Program-made: the position numbers and the translations under genes
Notes under the pieces: generated by a model
Database searches by the model: none
Seen by the model: the letters and a program-made list of their open reading frames with translations, nothing else
Told to the model about the DNA's origin: nothing
Part shown: positions 7,941-16,646 of the stretch, one piece after another
Numbering within the stretch: position 1 is the stretch's first letter
Layout of the letters: every line of letters begins with the position of its first letter
Origin: a bacterium
GTDB taxonomy: Bacteria > UBA8248
NCBI GenBank assembly: GCA_022825065.1
Contig: JAJDYR010000029.1
Span: forward strand, 1-64,000
DNA length: 64,000 nucleotides
Reading direction: 5' to 3'

Positions 7941-8432
7941 ATGCAACGGGCGGATAGGATAGTCGCCATCGGACTGATTTTCGTGTCCCTCGGCGTCGCC
8001 TGGAAAGCTACGGAACTACCCGTCGGCATTCTTCCCAAAGAAGGGCCGGGAGGGGGCTTCCTCCCCTTCTGGCTCTCTTTGGGAATCGCCGCCGTGGCGT
8101 TGATGGTGCTGATCCAGTCGCTGGTTTCCTCACGTCGGGACAAGTCCGCCACGGCCGGCGCGGGCGTCTTCATGAGCCGGGAAGGCTTGCGCGACCTGAT
8201 GCGCGTCGGCCTGCCCGGAATGATCATGATTCTCCTGATCGGCGTTATCTCGGTCTACTTCTCGGCGGCTCTTTTCATTTTTTATTGCCTGTTTCTGGTC
8301 GGGGGGCACAACCTCAAGACGAGCCTTGGCGTGTCGATAGGCGTGCCCGTCGTGGTGTATTACATTTTCGAAAAATTCCTGATCATCCCCCTGCCGAAGG
8401 GGTATGCGGAGTTTCTGTTTTACTGGAACTGA
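7941..8432 (+). CDS. tctB: TctB family small membrane subunit
   Basis: 163 residues with about four hydrophobic segments: RIVAIGLIFVSLGVAWKA, LPFWLSLGIAAVALMVL, a long mid segment around GMIMILLIGVISVYFSAAL, and a C-terminal segment ending near FEKFLIIPLPKG. The terminal pattern, a hydrophobic stretch then PLPxG near the end, is characteristic of TctB. It lies 17 bases after tctC and precedes tctA, the normal TTT order C-B-A. It forms the inner-membrane permease with TctA. Confidence 0.9.
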   Translation: MQRADRIVAIGLIFVSLGVAWKATELPVGILPKEGPGGGFLPFWLSLGIAAVALMVLIQSLVSSRRDKSATAGAGVFMSREGLRDLMRVGLPGMIMILLIGVISVYFSAALFIFYCLFLVGGHNLKTSLGVSIGVPVVVYYIFEKFLIIPLPKGYAEFLFYWN

Positions 8433-8513
8433 TGATTTCACCGTTTCCTTTGCCCATCCGTCAGGGAAATCCCGGTAATCGTGGGGCAAGGCTTGTCCTA
8501 AGGGTCGAGTAAA

Positions 8514-10040
8514 TTGGAGATTCTTGGAAATCTGTTCTACGGGCTGGGTATCGCGCTCTCGCCGCAAAACCTCTTGATGGCGCTGTTCGGCGTCGTCCTG
8601 GGCGTCGCCATCGGCGCGATGCCGGGCCTGGGTTCGGTGAACGGCGTCGCCATCCTTTTGCCCATCACGTTCGCCGTTCCGCCCACGAGCGCCATCATCT
8701 TCCTGGCGGCCATCTACTACGGGGCCATGTACGGCGGCGCCATCAGTTCGATCACGCTGAACATCCCGGGCGCGTCCACGGCCGTCGCGACGACGTTCGA
8801 CGGCTACCCGTTGGCGAGAAGGGGGAAAGCCGCCGATGCCCTTGTGACGGCCGCGGTGGCCAGTTTCATCGGCGGCACCCTGTCCATCGTCCTCTTCACC
8901 TTCTTCGCCCCGCCCCTGGCCGAGTTCGCCCTGCGCTTCGGCCCGCCCGAGGAGTTCGCCGTCGTGCTGCTGGCGTACGCCACCTTTGCGGGGCTGGGCG
9001 GGGAAAGCCCCCTCAAGACCATCATCGCCACCATGCTGGGCCTGCTCATGTCCACCGTGGGCACCGACATCGTGAGCGGCTCCCCGCGCCTGATATTCGG
9101 GGGCATCACGGGTTTCTATCACGGCATCAATTTCCTCGTGCTGGCCATCGGCATCTACGGCGTCGGGGAAATTTTCTACACCCTGGAAGAAGGGTTCAAG
9201 ACGAAAGAGAGATACCAGGCGAAACTCGGCGTCCAGGAGACCATCTCGACGCTCAAGAACCTCACGAAATGCGCCCCCACGATCGCGAGAGGCTCCCTGC
9301 TCGGGTTTTTCGTGGGCATGCTGCCCGCCGCGGGCGCCACGCCGGCGAGTTTCATGAGCTACAGCATCGCGAAGCGGTTTGCGAAAAACCCGGAGGAATT
9401 CGGAAAGGGCGCCCTCGAAGGGGTGGCCGCGCCCGAGTGCGCCAACAACGCGGCGAGCACGGGCTCCATGCTCCCCATGCTGACGCTGGGAATCCCGGGT
9501 TCCCCGACCACGGCGGTGATGCTCGGCGCCCTGTTCGTTTGGGGGCTCGTGCCGGGTCCCCGGCTGTTCGTCGAAAACGCGGAGTTCGTCTGGGGGCTTA
9601 CGGGGAGCCTCTACATCGCGAACACGATGGCGGTCATCGTCGCCATCTTCGCCGTCCCCATCTTCATCTGGATGCTCAGGATGCCCATGACGATCCTGGC
9701 GCCGATCATCCTGGTCGTCTGTGCAGTAGGCGGGTTCTCGCCGACGCAGGACATGTTCGACGTGTATCTCATGTTCATATTCGGCGCGGTCGGCTACATA
9801 TTCCGCAAGCTCGACTATCCCCTCGCCCCGATGGTGCTGGCGCTGGTATTGGGGGGACTCACGGAGCGCACCTTCCGCCAGAGCATGATCATGAGCCACG
9901 GGGACCCCGGAATCTTCTTCGACTTCGCAGGCCACCCCATCGCGGCGGTGCTGATGATGGTCTCCGTCGTCTTGTTCGTCCTTCCGATCGTGCCGATGAT
10001 CTTCCGATTCAGGGTTTCCCGGGCGGGCACTTCGGCCTGA
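8514..10040 (+). CDS. tctA: TctA family large permease subunit
   Basis: 508 residues, about 12 membrane segments. Diagnostic segments are GAMPGLGSVNGVAILLPITF, YYGAMYGGAISSITLNIPG, the central GFFVGMLPAAGATPASFMSY and NNAASTGSMLPMLTLGIPGS, which are the duplicated pore motifs of TctA/DUF112. Translation appears to begin at a TTG at 8514; no ATG or GTG keeps the conserved N-terminus, and GGGTCGAG lies a few bases upstream. It is separated from tctB by 80 bases but is clearly part of the same unit. It is the channel-forming part of the secondary tripartite transporter. Confidence 0.92.
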   Translation: MEILGNLFYGLGIALSPQNLLMALFGVVLGVAIGAMPGLGSVNGVAILLPITFAVPPTSAIIFLAAIYYGAMYGGAISSITLNIPGASTAVATTFDGYPLARRGKAADALVTAAVASFIGGTLSIVLFTFFAPPLAEFALRFGPPEEFAVVLLAYATFAGLGGESPLKTIIATMLGLLMSTVGTDIVSGSPRLIFGGITGFYHGINFLVLAIGIYGVGEIFYTLEEGFKTKERYQAKLGVQETISTLKNLTKCAPTIARGSLLGFFVGMLPAAGATPASFMSYSIAKRFAKNPEEFGKGALEGVAAPECANNAASTGSMLPMLTLGIPGSPTTAVMLGALFVWGLVPGPRLFVENAEFVWGLTGSLYIANTMAVIVAIFAVPIFIWMLRMPMTILAPIILVVCAVGGFSPTQDMFDVYLMFIFGAVGYIFRKLDYPLAPMVLALVLGGLTERTFRQSMIMSHGDPGIFFDFAGHPIAAVLMMVSVVLFVLPIVPMIFRFRVSRAGTSA

Positions 10041-10114
10041 TCGGGTGAGGTTTCACACCGGACGCATCGTTGATGCACTTCCGGCTGGCGCCCGCTTTCG
10101 GGCGGTAAGCCACC

Positions 10115-10696
10115 TTACGGCGTAATGAACTCCCAGCGGGAAAGCTTGGGATCCGCCCTATCGCAATCGTCCACAAACAGGGTTCGCCAGCGGTCGGCGC
10201 TTGAGTAGGTGGCGGCGGAGACGGCGCCGACCGCGAGGCACAGGTTGGAATTCTTGAGGACCAGCCTGCCGTCGACTTTCAGCTCGAAACGCTGAAAATT
10301 GGCGGCGCTGAAGAAGATGGACGAGGCGCCGCAATCGGCGAGCATCGCGGCGGCGCCCGGCAGGGCGCCCCGATTCACGCCGGCAATGGTCACGCACTTG
10401 TTGGGCGCCGGAAACCGGATATAGCCTTCCGGTGTAAACACGACGGCCGCGTCCGGCGGCAGCCCGACCTTGCAATTGTGGGCGAACAGCGGGATATCCG
10501 TGCGCAGATTGCCGGGGGTGCCCGGAATGTCGATGCAATAGCCGTCCCGCGGCCGGTCGAGACGGTCGATGAGGCGCAGATGCTGCTCGGCGGCGGCGCC
10601 GGCCTTTGCGCTGACGATGGTCAACAGACCGCCGATGAGGCCACAAGCGGCAATGGTGTGAAGAACCTTCAGGAACCTCTTCAGATGAATTCTCAA
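10115..10696 (-). CDS. secreted/anchored hypothetical protein with lectin-like (beta-trefoil) pattern
   Basis: 193 residues from a TTG at 10696. Residues about 10-35 are hydrophobic with an AxA end (signal peptide or anchor). The mature part has repeated cysteine-containing units such as GYCIDIPGTPG...LFAHNC, KCVTIAGVNRG...LADC and NLCLAVGAVS...VDDC, each a beta-hairpin ending in a C-containing strand. This spacing resembles ricin-B-type beta-trefoil lectin repeats, but QxW motifs are not evident, so the assignment is tentative. It is convergent with tctA and has no operon partner. Function unknown. Confidence 0.65.
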   Translation of the reverse strand: MRIHLKRFLKVLHTIAACGLIGGLLTIVSAKAGAAAEQHLRLIDRLDRPRDGYCIDIPGTPGNLRTDIPLFAHNCKVGLPPDAAVVFTPEGYIRFPAPNKCVTIAGVNRGALPGAAAMLADCGASSIFFSAANFQRFELKVDGRLVLKNSNLCLAVGAVSAATYSSADRWRTLFVDDCDRADPKLSRWEFITP

Positions 10697-11324
10697 CTCG
10701 CCCCTCCAGACGGGTGCGCAACCACGGGCAGAACACCAGCCCCGCCTTTGGCGGCAAGTTCGAGGCCCGGATATCCCGATTGTGACTTGCGGCAGGGCTG
10801 ATCGCCGGCAATGTTTCGGGAATGAGATGGATCGTCGCCGCCGTTGTCTTGTTTGCTCGGTTTTTTCAATTAACCATTATATAACAATGGATTATCTTTT
10901 TCATTCTCCAGATGTCTTCATGCAGGGATCAGATGTTTTCCACTCCGCGCTCCCGTGTGTCCACTTGGGAAGCCGGAACGGCGGCGATATCTGGCGACCT
11001 CCGAGTAAGCGTTCCATCAGGCCGTGGCGGGCGTCACCGGATCCGGCGGCTGTCATGCGGCCCCGCATTGTCTTGTTACCTCGTGCTTCCGATTCTGCCG
11101 CCCGGAAGCCGCTCGACGGTTCGGAACGTGTTCCCGCAAGTGCGCGGCGGGCGCTGTCGCTCAAGCGCGGCTCGGGCTAAATGCCCGGCCTGCAACGGTA
11201 TGCAGTGCGCGGTCGCCTGGTTGGCCAGGAAGCGGGTTGGCGACGCCCTTCGGCGCGTGGTTCTCACACCCGAAGCATTCTTCAGTCGAGAGGTGTTACG
11301 TCCTGCAGATTTTGAAATGGGGCT
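10697..11324. other. gene-free interval
   Basis: No supportable gene on either strand. There is a 50-base AT-rich patch around 10862-10910 inside otherwise GC-rich sequence. Frames through 11000-11290 have no family resemblance. It could be decayed coding sequence, but I see no specific homology. Confidence 0.5.
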
Positions 11325-12221
11325 TCAAGCGTCCATCGCGCACCGGAAGCCGATGTTGAAATTCTTGTACCAGGGCTCGAAGCCCTCTCTGGCCGAGCAC
11401 CTGAGGCTGTCTTCGATGTAGTCCCAGCCGCAGCCGCGGGCGACCTTGGCCGTCCAGGCGTAGCCCGCCCGGCGCGGGAGCCAGCCCTCGGTGTTCCCGA
11501 AGCGGATCCTGTAGCTGTCCTCGTCACGGTGCAGGATTTCGTAGCGCTCGCCGCGCTTGACTTCGCCCAGGCTCAGGTTTCCCCCGCCCGGAACGGCGAA
11601 TACGGGCACCTTCGCCATCGCCACCTCGAAGGTCGGCTTCTCGAGCCCTTTCGGGTTCTCCGCCGGGCCCGTCTGGTAGTAAAACCCGTCAAACCAGTCC
11701 GACACCCACTCGAAGACGTTCCCGGCCATCTGCACGCAGTTGTAGGGAGAGGCGCTCTCTTCGAACTCGCTCACTTTGGCGGGACAGTGAATATCGGTTT
11801 CCGTGCTCGCGTATACGGCCCGCCCGGGAGAGGGTTCATCCTCGCCCCATGGATACTTGCGCCCGTCCGTTCCGCGCGCCGCCTTCTCCCATTCCGCCTC
11901 GGTCGGCAGACGCTTGCCCACCCACCGGGCGTAGGCGTTCGCCTCCTCCCAGCTGATGCTGACGATGGGCTGTTCCGGCCCCACGAAGTCATCTCTCGCG
12001 AATGAGGGCGGCGGCGGGAATGCCTCGGTTTCTTCCAGGAAGGCGCGGTACTGCGCGTTCGTCACGCAGTATTTGTCCATCCAGAAAGCGTCGAGCGTGA
12101 CTTCGCGCTGGGGGCGTTCGTCCGCATTCCCGACCTCAGACCCCATCCGGAAAGAACCGGCGGGCACGTACACCATAGAGGCCTCGTCTTTTCCTCTTTT
12201 CGTTTCCCTCACTTCGTTCAT
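11325..12221 (-). CDS. SUMF1/FGE-like domain protein with an internal SH3-like insert
   Basis: 298 residues from ATG at 12221. The N-terminal half is a formylglycine-generating-enzyme-type fold: MVYVPAGSFRMGSEVGNADE, VTNAQYRAFLEE, LPTEAEWEKAARG, YPWGEDEPSPGRA and NCVQMAGNVFEWVSDWF. Between about residues 215 and 265 an extra segment (GEVKRGERYEILHRDEDSYR ending EGWLPRRAGYAW) reads like a bacterial SH3 domain. The C-terminus returns to the FGE fold, but the usual RGGSW is RGCGWD and the catalytic CxxxxC pair of true FGE is absent, so sulfatase activation is unlikely. There is no signal peptide. It lies downstream of the oxidoreductase operon but behind a strong terminator, so linkage may be only partial. 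Confidence 0.85.
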   Translation of the reverse strand: MNEVRETKRGKDEASMVYVPAGSFRMGSEVGNADERPQREVTLDAFWMDKYCVTNAQYRAFLEETEAFPPPPSFARDDFVGPEQPIVSISWEEANAYARWVGKRLPTEAEWEKAARGTDGRKYPWGEDEPSPGRAVYASTETDIHCPAKVSEFEESASPYNCVQMAGNVFEWVSDWFDGFYYQTGPAENPKGLEKPTFEVAMAKVPVFAVPGGGNLSLGEVKRGERYEILHRDEDSYRIRFGNTEGWLPRRAGYAWTAKVARGCGWDYIEDSLRCSAREGFEPWYKNFNIGFRCAMDA

Positions 12222-12257
12222 CTTCGTCTCTTCGGGTTCGCGGATCCGGAGTAAGCG

Positions 12258-12286
12258 AAAAAGAGCGGGGCCCCGAAGGGCCCCGC
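12258..12286 (-). terminator. Rho-independent terminator after the oxidoreductase operon
   Basis: On the minus strand a 9-bp GC-only stem (GCGGGGCCC with GGGCCCCGC) around a TTCG loop is followed by a TCTTTTTC run. It lies between the beta-subunit stop at 12320 and the SUMF1-like start at 12221. Confidence 0.85.
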
Positions 12287-12319
12287 CTTGAGCTTGCTGA
12301 TTCTCTGTTTCCCGGCTCC

Positions 12320-13348
12320 CTACTTCTTGCTCGGGTTGTTCACCTTGAAGGGAATGACGCCGGGAACCATCCAGTCGTCCCACATCTTGTCCACTTCGCT
12401 CTGGAAGTATTCGTAGTCTTCCTCTTCGAAATGGTGGAAGCGGCCCTGCGTTTCCAGGTACTCGCGCACCGGCTTGCGGCCGCGCTTGCCGTACACCTGG
12501 CGGGCGGAAATGCCCGTGTAGGTGAGCGCCCCGTCCGTCATCTCCCAGAGGGGGAACAGGCCGGTTTCCACTGCCAGTTCGCCGAGCTTGTGGGAGTAGA
12601 ACGGGTCGTAGTCCCAGCCTTTGGGGCACGGGTCGAGCGTGTGCACGAAGGCGGGCCCCTTCACGGCCAGCGCCTTGCGGACCTTGTCGATCAGATCCGC
12701 CGGGTAGGAAGCGTCCGCCGTCGCCACGTAGTTGCAGCGCGTGTGGCCCACGGCGTACATGGCGGCGATGTTCTTCTTCCAGCAGTCGTGCATGATGCGG
12801 AACTTCTTGCCCGGAGGCGTGAACGTCGTGTTGGCGCCCCAGGGGGACGCGCCTGAAATCTGGATGTCGGTGTTGGCGTACGACTCGTTGTCGTAGCAGA
12901 TGATCGCCAGGTTGTACTTCGCGTGCATGAGCGCCGCCGAGATGGACGAGACGCCCATGTCGATGCCGCCGCCGTCGCCGCAGAAGGCGATGACGTTGAT
13001 GGGCTCTTCCTTCATCTTGCCCTTGCGCATGAGCGCGCGGAGCGCCGCCGCCGTTCCCGTGGCCGCCGAGCCCGAAGAGCCCAGCTGCGTGTGCATCCAC
13101 GGCACCACCCAGGGGGTGCTGTAGTAGGTGGTGTTCGCCACGTACATGCAGCCCGTGCTGCCCAGGATGATGGAGCGAGGGCCGGCCGCCTTGGCCATGA
13201 GGCGCATGATGAGCGCGCTCTCACAACCCTGGCACGTCCTGTGCCCGCTGGTGAAATACTCCTCCACCGCTTTCTCGGGGATGGCGTTCACCTTCCCCAT
13301 CAAGGGAAGTTCCTGTGTTCCGATGTTGTATTCAGAGGTTTCGGCCAT
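12320..13348 (-). CDS. 2-oxoacid:ferredoxin oxidoreductase beta subunit (probable oxalate oxidoreductase)
   Basis: 342 residues. This is the thiamine-diphosphate subunit: FCGDGGGIDMGVSSISAAL with YDNESYANTD gives the GDG...N TPP/Mg motif. Cysteines 39 and 42 (CQGC), 67 (STGC) and 241 (DPCPKGW) match the four ligands of the proximal [4Fe-4S] cluster of PFOR-type beta subunits. It lies last in a three-gene operon, three bases after the alpha subunit. With alpha and the fused gamma-delta it would split a 2-oxoacid, releasing CO2 and reducing ferredoxin in the cytosol. Substrate choice is set by alpha, where the active-site pattern points to oxalate rather than pyruvate. Confidence 0.9.
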   Translation of the reverse strand: MAETSEYNIGTQELPLMGKVNAIPEKAVEEYFTSGHRTCQGCESALIMRLMAKAAGPRSIILGSTGCMYVANTTYYSTPWVVPWMHTQLGSSGSAATGTAAALRALMRKGKMKEEPINVIAFCGDGGGIDMGVSSISAALMHAKYNLAIICYDNESYANTDIQISGASPWGANTTFTPPGKKFRIMHDCWKKNIAAMYAVGHTRCNYVATADASYPADLIDKVRKALAVKGPAFVHTLDPCPKGWDYDPFYSHKLGELAVETGLFPLWEMTDGALTYTGISARQVYGKRGRKPVREYLETQGRFHHFEEEDYEYFQSEVDKMWDDWMVPGVIPFKVNNPSKK

Positions 13349-13351
13349 GAT

Positions 13352-14569
13352 TTAGTCCCTCACTCCGATCCAGTCGACTTCGTTGTCGGCCGCATCGTTC
13401 TGACCCATGGAAATGACCTTGTCGGCCATCAGTTTGACGTCTTCGAGAAGCACCTCACGGCCACCGAGGCCGCAGACGAATCCTTTCATGTGAGGCACCT
13501 TGTCCGCCCCGTACATGGCGGCTTTCACTTCGTTGAACACTATACCACCATGATAGGGAGAACCAAACGAGTAGTCGCGGTCGATGACGCCCACCGCCTT
13601 GAATCGCGAGAGCGACGCGCGCAACTCTTCCGTCGGGAAGGGGCGGAACCATTTCAGGCGAACCATGCCGACCTTCTTGCCTTCCTTGCGCATCTCGCGG
13701 ATGGCGACCTTCACCGGCAGGCTCAGCGTCCCCATGCCGCACAGCACGACGTCGGCGTCCTCGGTCATGTATTCATCGAGGAAGGGGTCCGTGTCCACGC
13801 CGAAAGTCTTGCTGAAATCGGCGTGGGCTTCCTTGAGCACGGTGTAGGCGTTTTTCGCCGCCTCGCTGCTCTGGCGCCTGACTTCCATCAGCCAGTCTTC
13901 GTTCGCCTGGGGCGCGATGGTGATGGGGTTGTCGGGGTGAAGCAGGAGGTCGCCCCTGTCGTAGGGCGGGAGGAACGCGTTGACCTCCTCCTGTCCGGGC
14001 AGGCGCACCGTCGCCTGGCTGTGCGTCAGGAACGCGCCGTCCATCGCGATGGCGCACGGCAGGTAGACTCTCGGGTCCTCGGCGACGCGGTAGGACAGAA
14101 GCCCGAGCTCGACGACTTCCTGCGCCGTGTCGGGGAAGTTGATCATCCAGCCCAGGTCGCGCACGAGCATGGCGTCGTTGTGCTCGGTGCCGAACGCGCC
14201 GGGATCATCCAACGCGCGGCAGCCGACCAGGGCCACCATGGGCAGCCGCAGGCCCGCCGTAACGGCCAGGGGCTCCATCGCGTAGAGCCAGCCCACGCCG
14301 CTCGAGCCGGTGAACACGCGAGCGCCGCAGGCAGAGGCGTGCTTGACGATCTCGAACTGGCCGTGCTCGCTCTCCGCCGGAATGTAGTCGGCGTCGAAAT
14401 CGCCCTCGGCGATGAATTTGGAAACGTACTGCATCACGGTGTCATACGGCCGGATCGGATACGCCGTGATGACATCCACGTCGGCGAGGCGGCAAACGTG
14501 CGCCATGACCTCGCTTCCGGTGAGGAGATGAACTCCCGCACCCTGTTGCTGTTCGGTTGCTGTCGCCAT
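13352..14569 (-). CDS. 2-oxoacid:ferredoxin oxidoreductase alpha subunit, oxalate oxidoreductase type
   Basis: 405 residues with domains I and II of the PFOR family. The usual substrate motif YPITP is YPIRP here (Arg40), and the loop that is NRAL-S in PFOR reads CRALDDPGAF (Arg118, Asp121, Phe126). As I recall the published Moorella thermoacetica oxalate oxidoreductase, its active-site residues are Arg31, Arg109, Asp112 and Phe117. The four residues here occur at the same mutual spacing, shifted by nine. That favours oxalate (EC 1.2.7.10) over pyruvate (EC 1.2.7.1). TESEHG-like PAESEHGQFEIVKHAS and FTGSSGVGWLYAMEP are also conserved family segments. It lies between the gamma-delta and beta genes. 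A 2-oxoacid other than oxalate remains possible. Confidence 0.82.
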   Translation of the reverse strand: MATATEQQQGAGVHLLTGSEVMAHVCRLADVDVITAYPIRPYDTVMQYVSKFIAEGDFDADYIPAESEHGQFEIVKHASACGARVFTGSSGVGWLYAMEPLAVTAGLRLPMVALVGCRALDDPGAFGTEHNDAMLVRDLGWMINFPDTAQEVVELGLLSYRVAEDPRVYLPCAIAMDGAFLTHSQATVRLPGQEEVNAFLPPYDRGDLLLHPDNPITIAPQANEDWLMEVRRQSSEAAKNAYTVLKEAHADFSKTFGVDTDPFLDEYMTEDADVVLCGMGTLSLPVKVAIREMRKEGKKVGMVRLKWFRPFPTEELRASLSRFKAVGVIDRDYSFGSPYHGGIVFNEVKAAMYGADKVPHMKGFVCGLGGREVLLEDVKLMADKVISMGQNDAADNEVDWIGVRD

Positions 14570-14587
14570 CAGTTCGCTCCTATTATC

Positions 14588-15778
14588 CTATTTGAGGTCC
14601 TGAAGAGATTTGACCTGGGCCGTTTCGGGGTTGTGACCCATCTCGATGCCGATGCCGGAGAACGCCTGCCCGAGACCGGTGATGGGGTGACGACCCTCTA
14701 TCTTGCCGACGCTGATCTTCTCGTCCATGTACTTGTCGTAATCTTCCTTGTTCTCCTGCCACATCTGCCACTGGCTGTCGCGCTCCTCGAAGACGACCTC
14801 GTTCACCATCGTGATGCAGTCCTTGACGGGGCAGATGGCCTCGCACACGCCGCAACCGCAGCAGGCTTCCATGTTGGCGTCGAAGAAGCCGTCCGGCGTG
14901 ACGTCGAAACAGGTGTCCGGGCATGCGACCCAGCAGAGGGTGCATTTCGTGCATTTGTCAAAAGACACGACCGGGCGCATGGTGCGGGTCGACCACTTCT
15001 TGAAGTAGGGGTTGCGCCCCGGCTCGTAGCCGCCCTCGCCGCCCCTGAAGCCCTCGTGGCCGCCCACGCCGTCGATGACGACGCCCTGACGCATTTCGTG
15101 CCACTTGAGGAGTTCGAACGTGAAGGGAACCTCGTCGTTCCCCTGGCCCGGTTCGATTTCGACGGGACGCAGGTCTTCATACACTTCCCGCGCGGCCTCG
15201 ATGTGCGTTTCGGAGCCGATGTTCTCGCGAATCGCCGATTCCAGAGAGGCTATCGAACACATGGTGGGCTCGGCCTTGAGGGCCGCCGCCAGACAGCGCG
15301 CGTCGGTGCCGTCGTCCTTGTAGACCCAAAGACCCGCGAAGCTCGCCTCGCCGGGGATGATCGCGAGTTTGTAGGGCGTGTCCCTGCGGTGGATGTGCTG
15401 GACGAGTTCGTCTTCTTTCTGGTTCGACGTGACGATGAGCGTGCCGCCGGGCTTCGTGACGGCGTTGATGGGCTGAAGACCGTACCATGCCCACGATTCC
15501 ACGCCCTTGCACAGGGTGTCGTCCACGCAGATGGAGATGTCCACCTGTTTCGGCTCGTACTGCGCCGCCACGGTCTCGAGCTCTTCCTCGTTGTCCGCGA
15601 TGTAGCCGAACTGCTTGGCCGGAATCCCGTTGCGCTCGGGCGAATCGCTGTAGCGCCCGAAGGAGATGCCCGGCTTTCCTTCTTTCACGGCCGCGAGAAT
15701 CAACGTCCGCGAAATTTTCACCGCAAGGCTTTTCTGAAAAATTCCTCTGTAAATCACTTCAAACGATATGACACTCAC
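14588..15778 (-). CDS. 2-oxoacid:ferredoxin oxidoreductase fused gamma-delta subunit (probable oxalate oxidoreductase)
   Basis: 396 residues starting at a GTG (15778) preceded by GGGGGG. The N-terminal part (FEVIYRGIFQKSLAVKISR, FGRYSDSPERNGIPAKQFG) is the gamma domain. The C-terminal part is a two-cluster ferredoxin: CTKCTLCWVACP and CGCGVCEAICP give two [4Fe-4S] sites. Fusion of gamma and delta in one chain matches the three-subunit organisation known for oxalate oxidoreductase, whereas many PFORs have four separate subunits or one long chain. It is first in the operon gamma-delta, alpha, beta. A reading frame continues 22 codons upstream, but those residues have no family resemblance, so the GTG start is preferred. 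Confidence 0.87.
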   Translation of the reverse strand: MSVISFEVIYRGIFQKSLAVKISRTLILAAVKEGKPGISFGRYSDSPERNGIPAKQFGYIADNEEELETVAAQYEPKQVDISICVDDTLCKGVESWAWYGLQPINAVTKPGGTLIVTSNQKEDELVQHIHRRDTPYKLAIIPGEASFAGLWVYKDDGTDARCLAAALKAEPTMCSIASLESAIRENIGSETHIEAAREVYEDLRPVEIEPGQGNDEVPFTFELLKWHEMRQGVVIDGVGGHEGFRGGEGGYEPGRNPYFKKWSTRTMRPVVSFDKCTKCTLCWVACPDTCFDVTPDGFFDANMEACCGCGVCEAICPVKDCITMVNEVVFEERDSQWQMWQENKEDYDKYMDEKISVGKIEGRHPITGLGQAFSGIGIEMGHNPETAQVKSLQDLK

Positions 15779-15816
15779 ATTCGGTACCCCCCACTTTGGA
15801 GTTGAAGAAGCTGACC

Positions 15817-15844
15817 TTTTAACTGAAAGACGGAATTTCCTCAA
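15817..15844 (-). promoter_or_regulatory. candidate promoter of the oxidoreductase operon
   Basis: On the minus strand TTGAGG and TTAAAA are separated by 16 bases and lie about 40 bases upstream of the GTG start at 15778, in the short gap after the GntR gene. Confidence 0.35.
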
Positions 15845-15886
15845 ATTCGGTTCACAAGAATTTCATTTTTCTTCGATATCCCGGTT

Positions 15887-16594
15887 TCAACCGGATTCGA
15901 CTTCGCTGCCTTTGATATCGACAAGGTGGCTGATCATACCTGCCGTCGCCCTGTTCCTGTCCTTGTCCGAAACGGCCTTCAGAATCTTCCGGTGCGCCTC
16001 CCACGAGCGCAGGCGCACGCTTTCGTCACGACGAAGCGAGCGTTCTCGCATCTCGCTCAGCGAATTGAGCAGGCTGCTGAGCAGATGATGCAGGAATTGA
16101 TTCTTGGCGGCCTCGGCGAGCCCCAAGTGAAACCGGGTATCTTCTTCGAGGCCCAAGCCGCCGTCTTCTACTGCGCCATGCTGCCGACGAAGCGTGTCTT
16201 CCAGATATTCGAGTTCCGCGCCCGTCACACGCTCGGCGGCCAGGGCGGCGATTTGAGGCTCCAGAACCATGCGCGCTTCGTAGAGGTGATGGATGCCGCT
16301 CTCCGCATCGGAGGAGACTTTTTCGGAAATCACATGAACCATGGATTCAGGATGCGCCGTGACGAACGTGCCCTCCCCCTGCCTCGTCTCCACCAGCCGG
16401 GCGGATTCGAGCGAGCGCGTCGCCTCGCGAACGGAGTTTCTCCCGACGCCGAATTGTTCGCACAACTCCCGTTCCGACGGCAGTTTCTCGCCCGGCCTTA
16501 TCTCTCCCTCCAGGATCAAGGAGGTGAGCTGCGCGACGATGGCCTCGTAGACGCGCGTCTTCTTCACCGTCTGCAGTCTGTCGCTGATGGCCAC
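15887..16594 (-). CDS. GntR family (FadR/FCD subfamily) transcriptional regulator
   Basis: 235 residues. The N-terminal winged helix is classic GntR: YEAIVAQLTSLILEGEIRPG, LPSERELCEQFGVGRNSVRE and GEGTFVT. The C-terminal all-helical FCD domain starts near residue 90 (HHLYEARMVLEPQIAALAAE), with His residues in TRFHLGLAEAA and SWEAHRKILKAV as the usual metal/ligand positions. FCD regulators sense small carboxylates. It lies immediately upstream of the oxidoreductase operon on the same strand, so it probably controls that operon and itself; a fitting operator is present upstream. The effector (perhaps oxalate, glyoxylate or glycolate) is inference. Confidence 0.92.
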   Translation of the reverse strand: MAISDRLQTVKKTRVYEAIVAQLTSLILEGEIRPGEKLPSERELCEQFGVGRNSVREATRSLESARLVETRQGEGTFVTAHPESMVHVISEKVSSDAESGIHHLYEARMVLEPQIAALAAERVTGAELEYLEDTLRRQHGAVEDGGLGLEEDTRFHLGLAEAAKNQFLHHLLSSLLNSLSEMRERSLRRDESVRLRSWEAHRKILKAVSDKDRNRATAGMISHLVDIKGSEVESG

Positions 16595-16646
16595 GCTTCA
16601 AACCCCCGAATACGCGCCTCACAGAGAGGCTCATCACCTTATGGGA

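Noticed and set aside
8130..9935. Long minus-strand frame across the Tct genes
   Set aside because: Antisense shadow of tctB and tctA; low-complexity charged sequence.
10041..10114. Hairpin CGCCCG-CTTT-CGGGCG as terminator of the Tct operon
   Set aside because: Only 6 bp and no T-run on either strand.
11100..11290. Possible transposase remnant
   Set aside because: Frames have short stretches resembling basic helices but no conserved motif.
11325..13100. Single long protein continuing from the SUMF1-like gene into the beta subunit region
   Set aside because: Upstream part is a shadow of the beta-subunit gene; the ATG at 12221 is the natural start and a terminator intervenes.
12320..15778. 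Plain pyruvate:ferredoxin oxidoreductase
   Set aside because: YPIRP and RALDDPGAF differ from the PFOR motifs at all the substrate-determining places; kept only as a fallback.
12923..15805. Long plus-strand frame of 960 codons
   Set aside because: It is antisense to three well-supported oxidoreductase genes and has no family resemblance.
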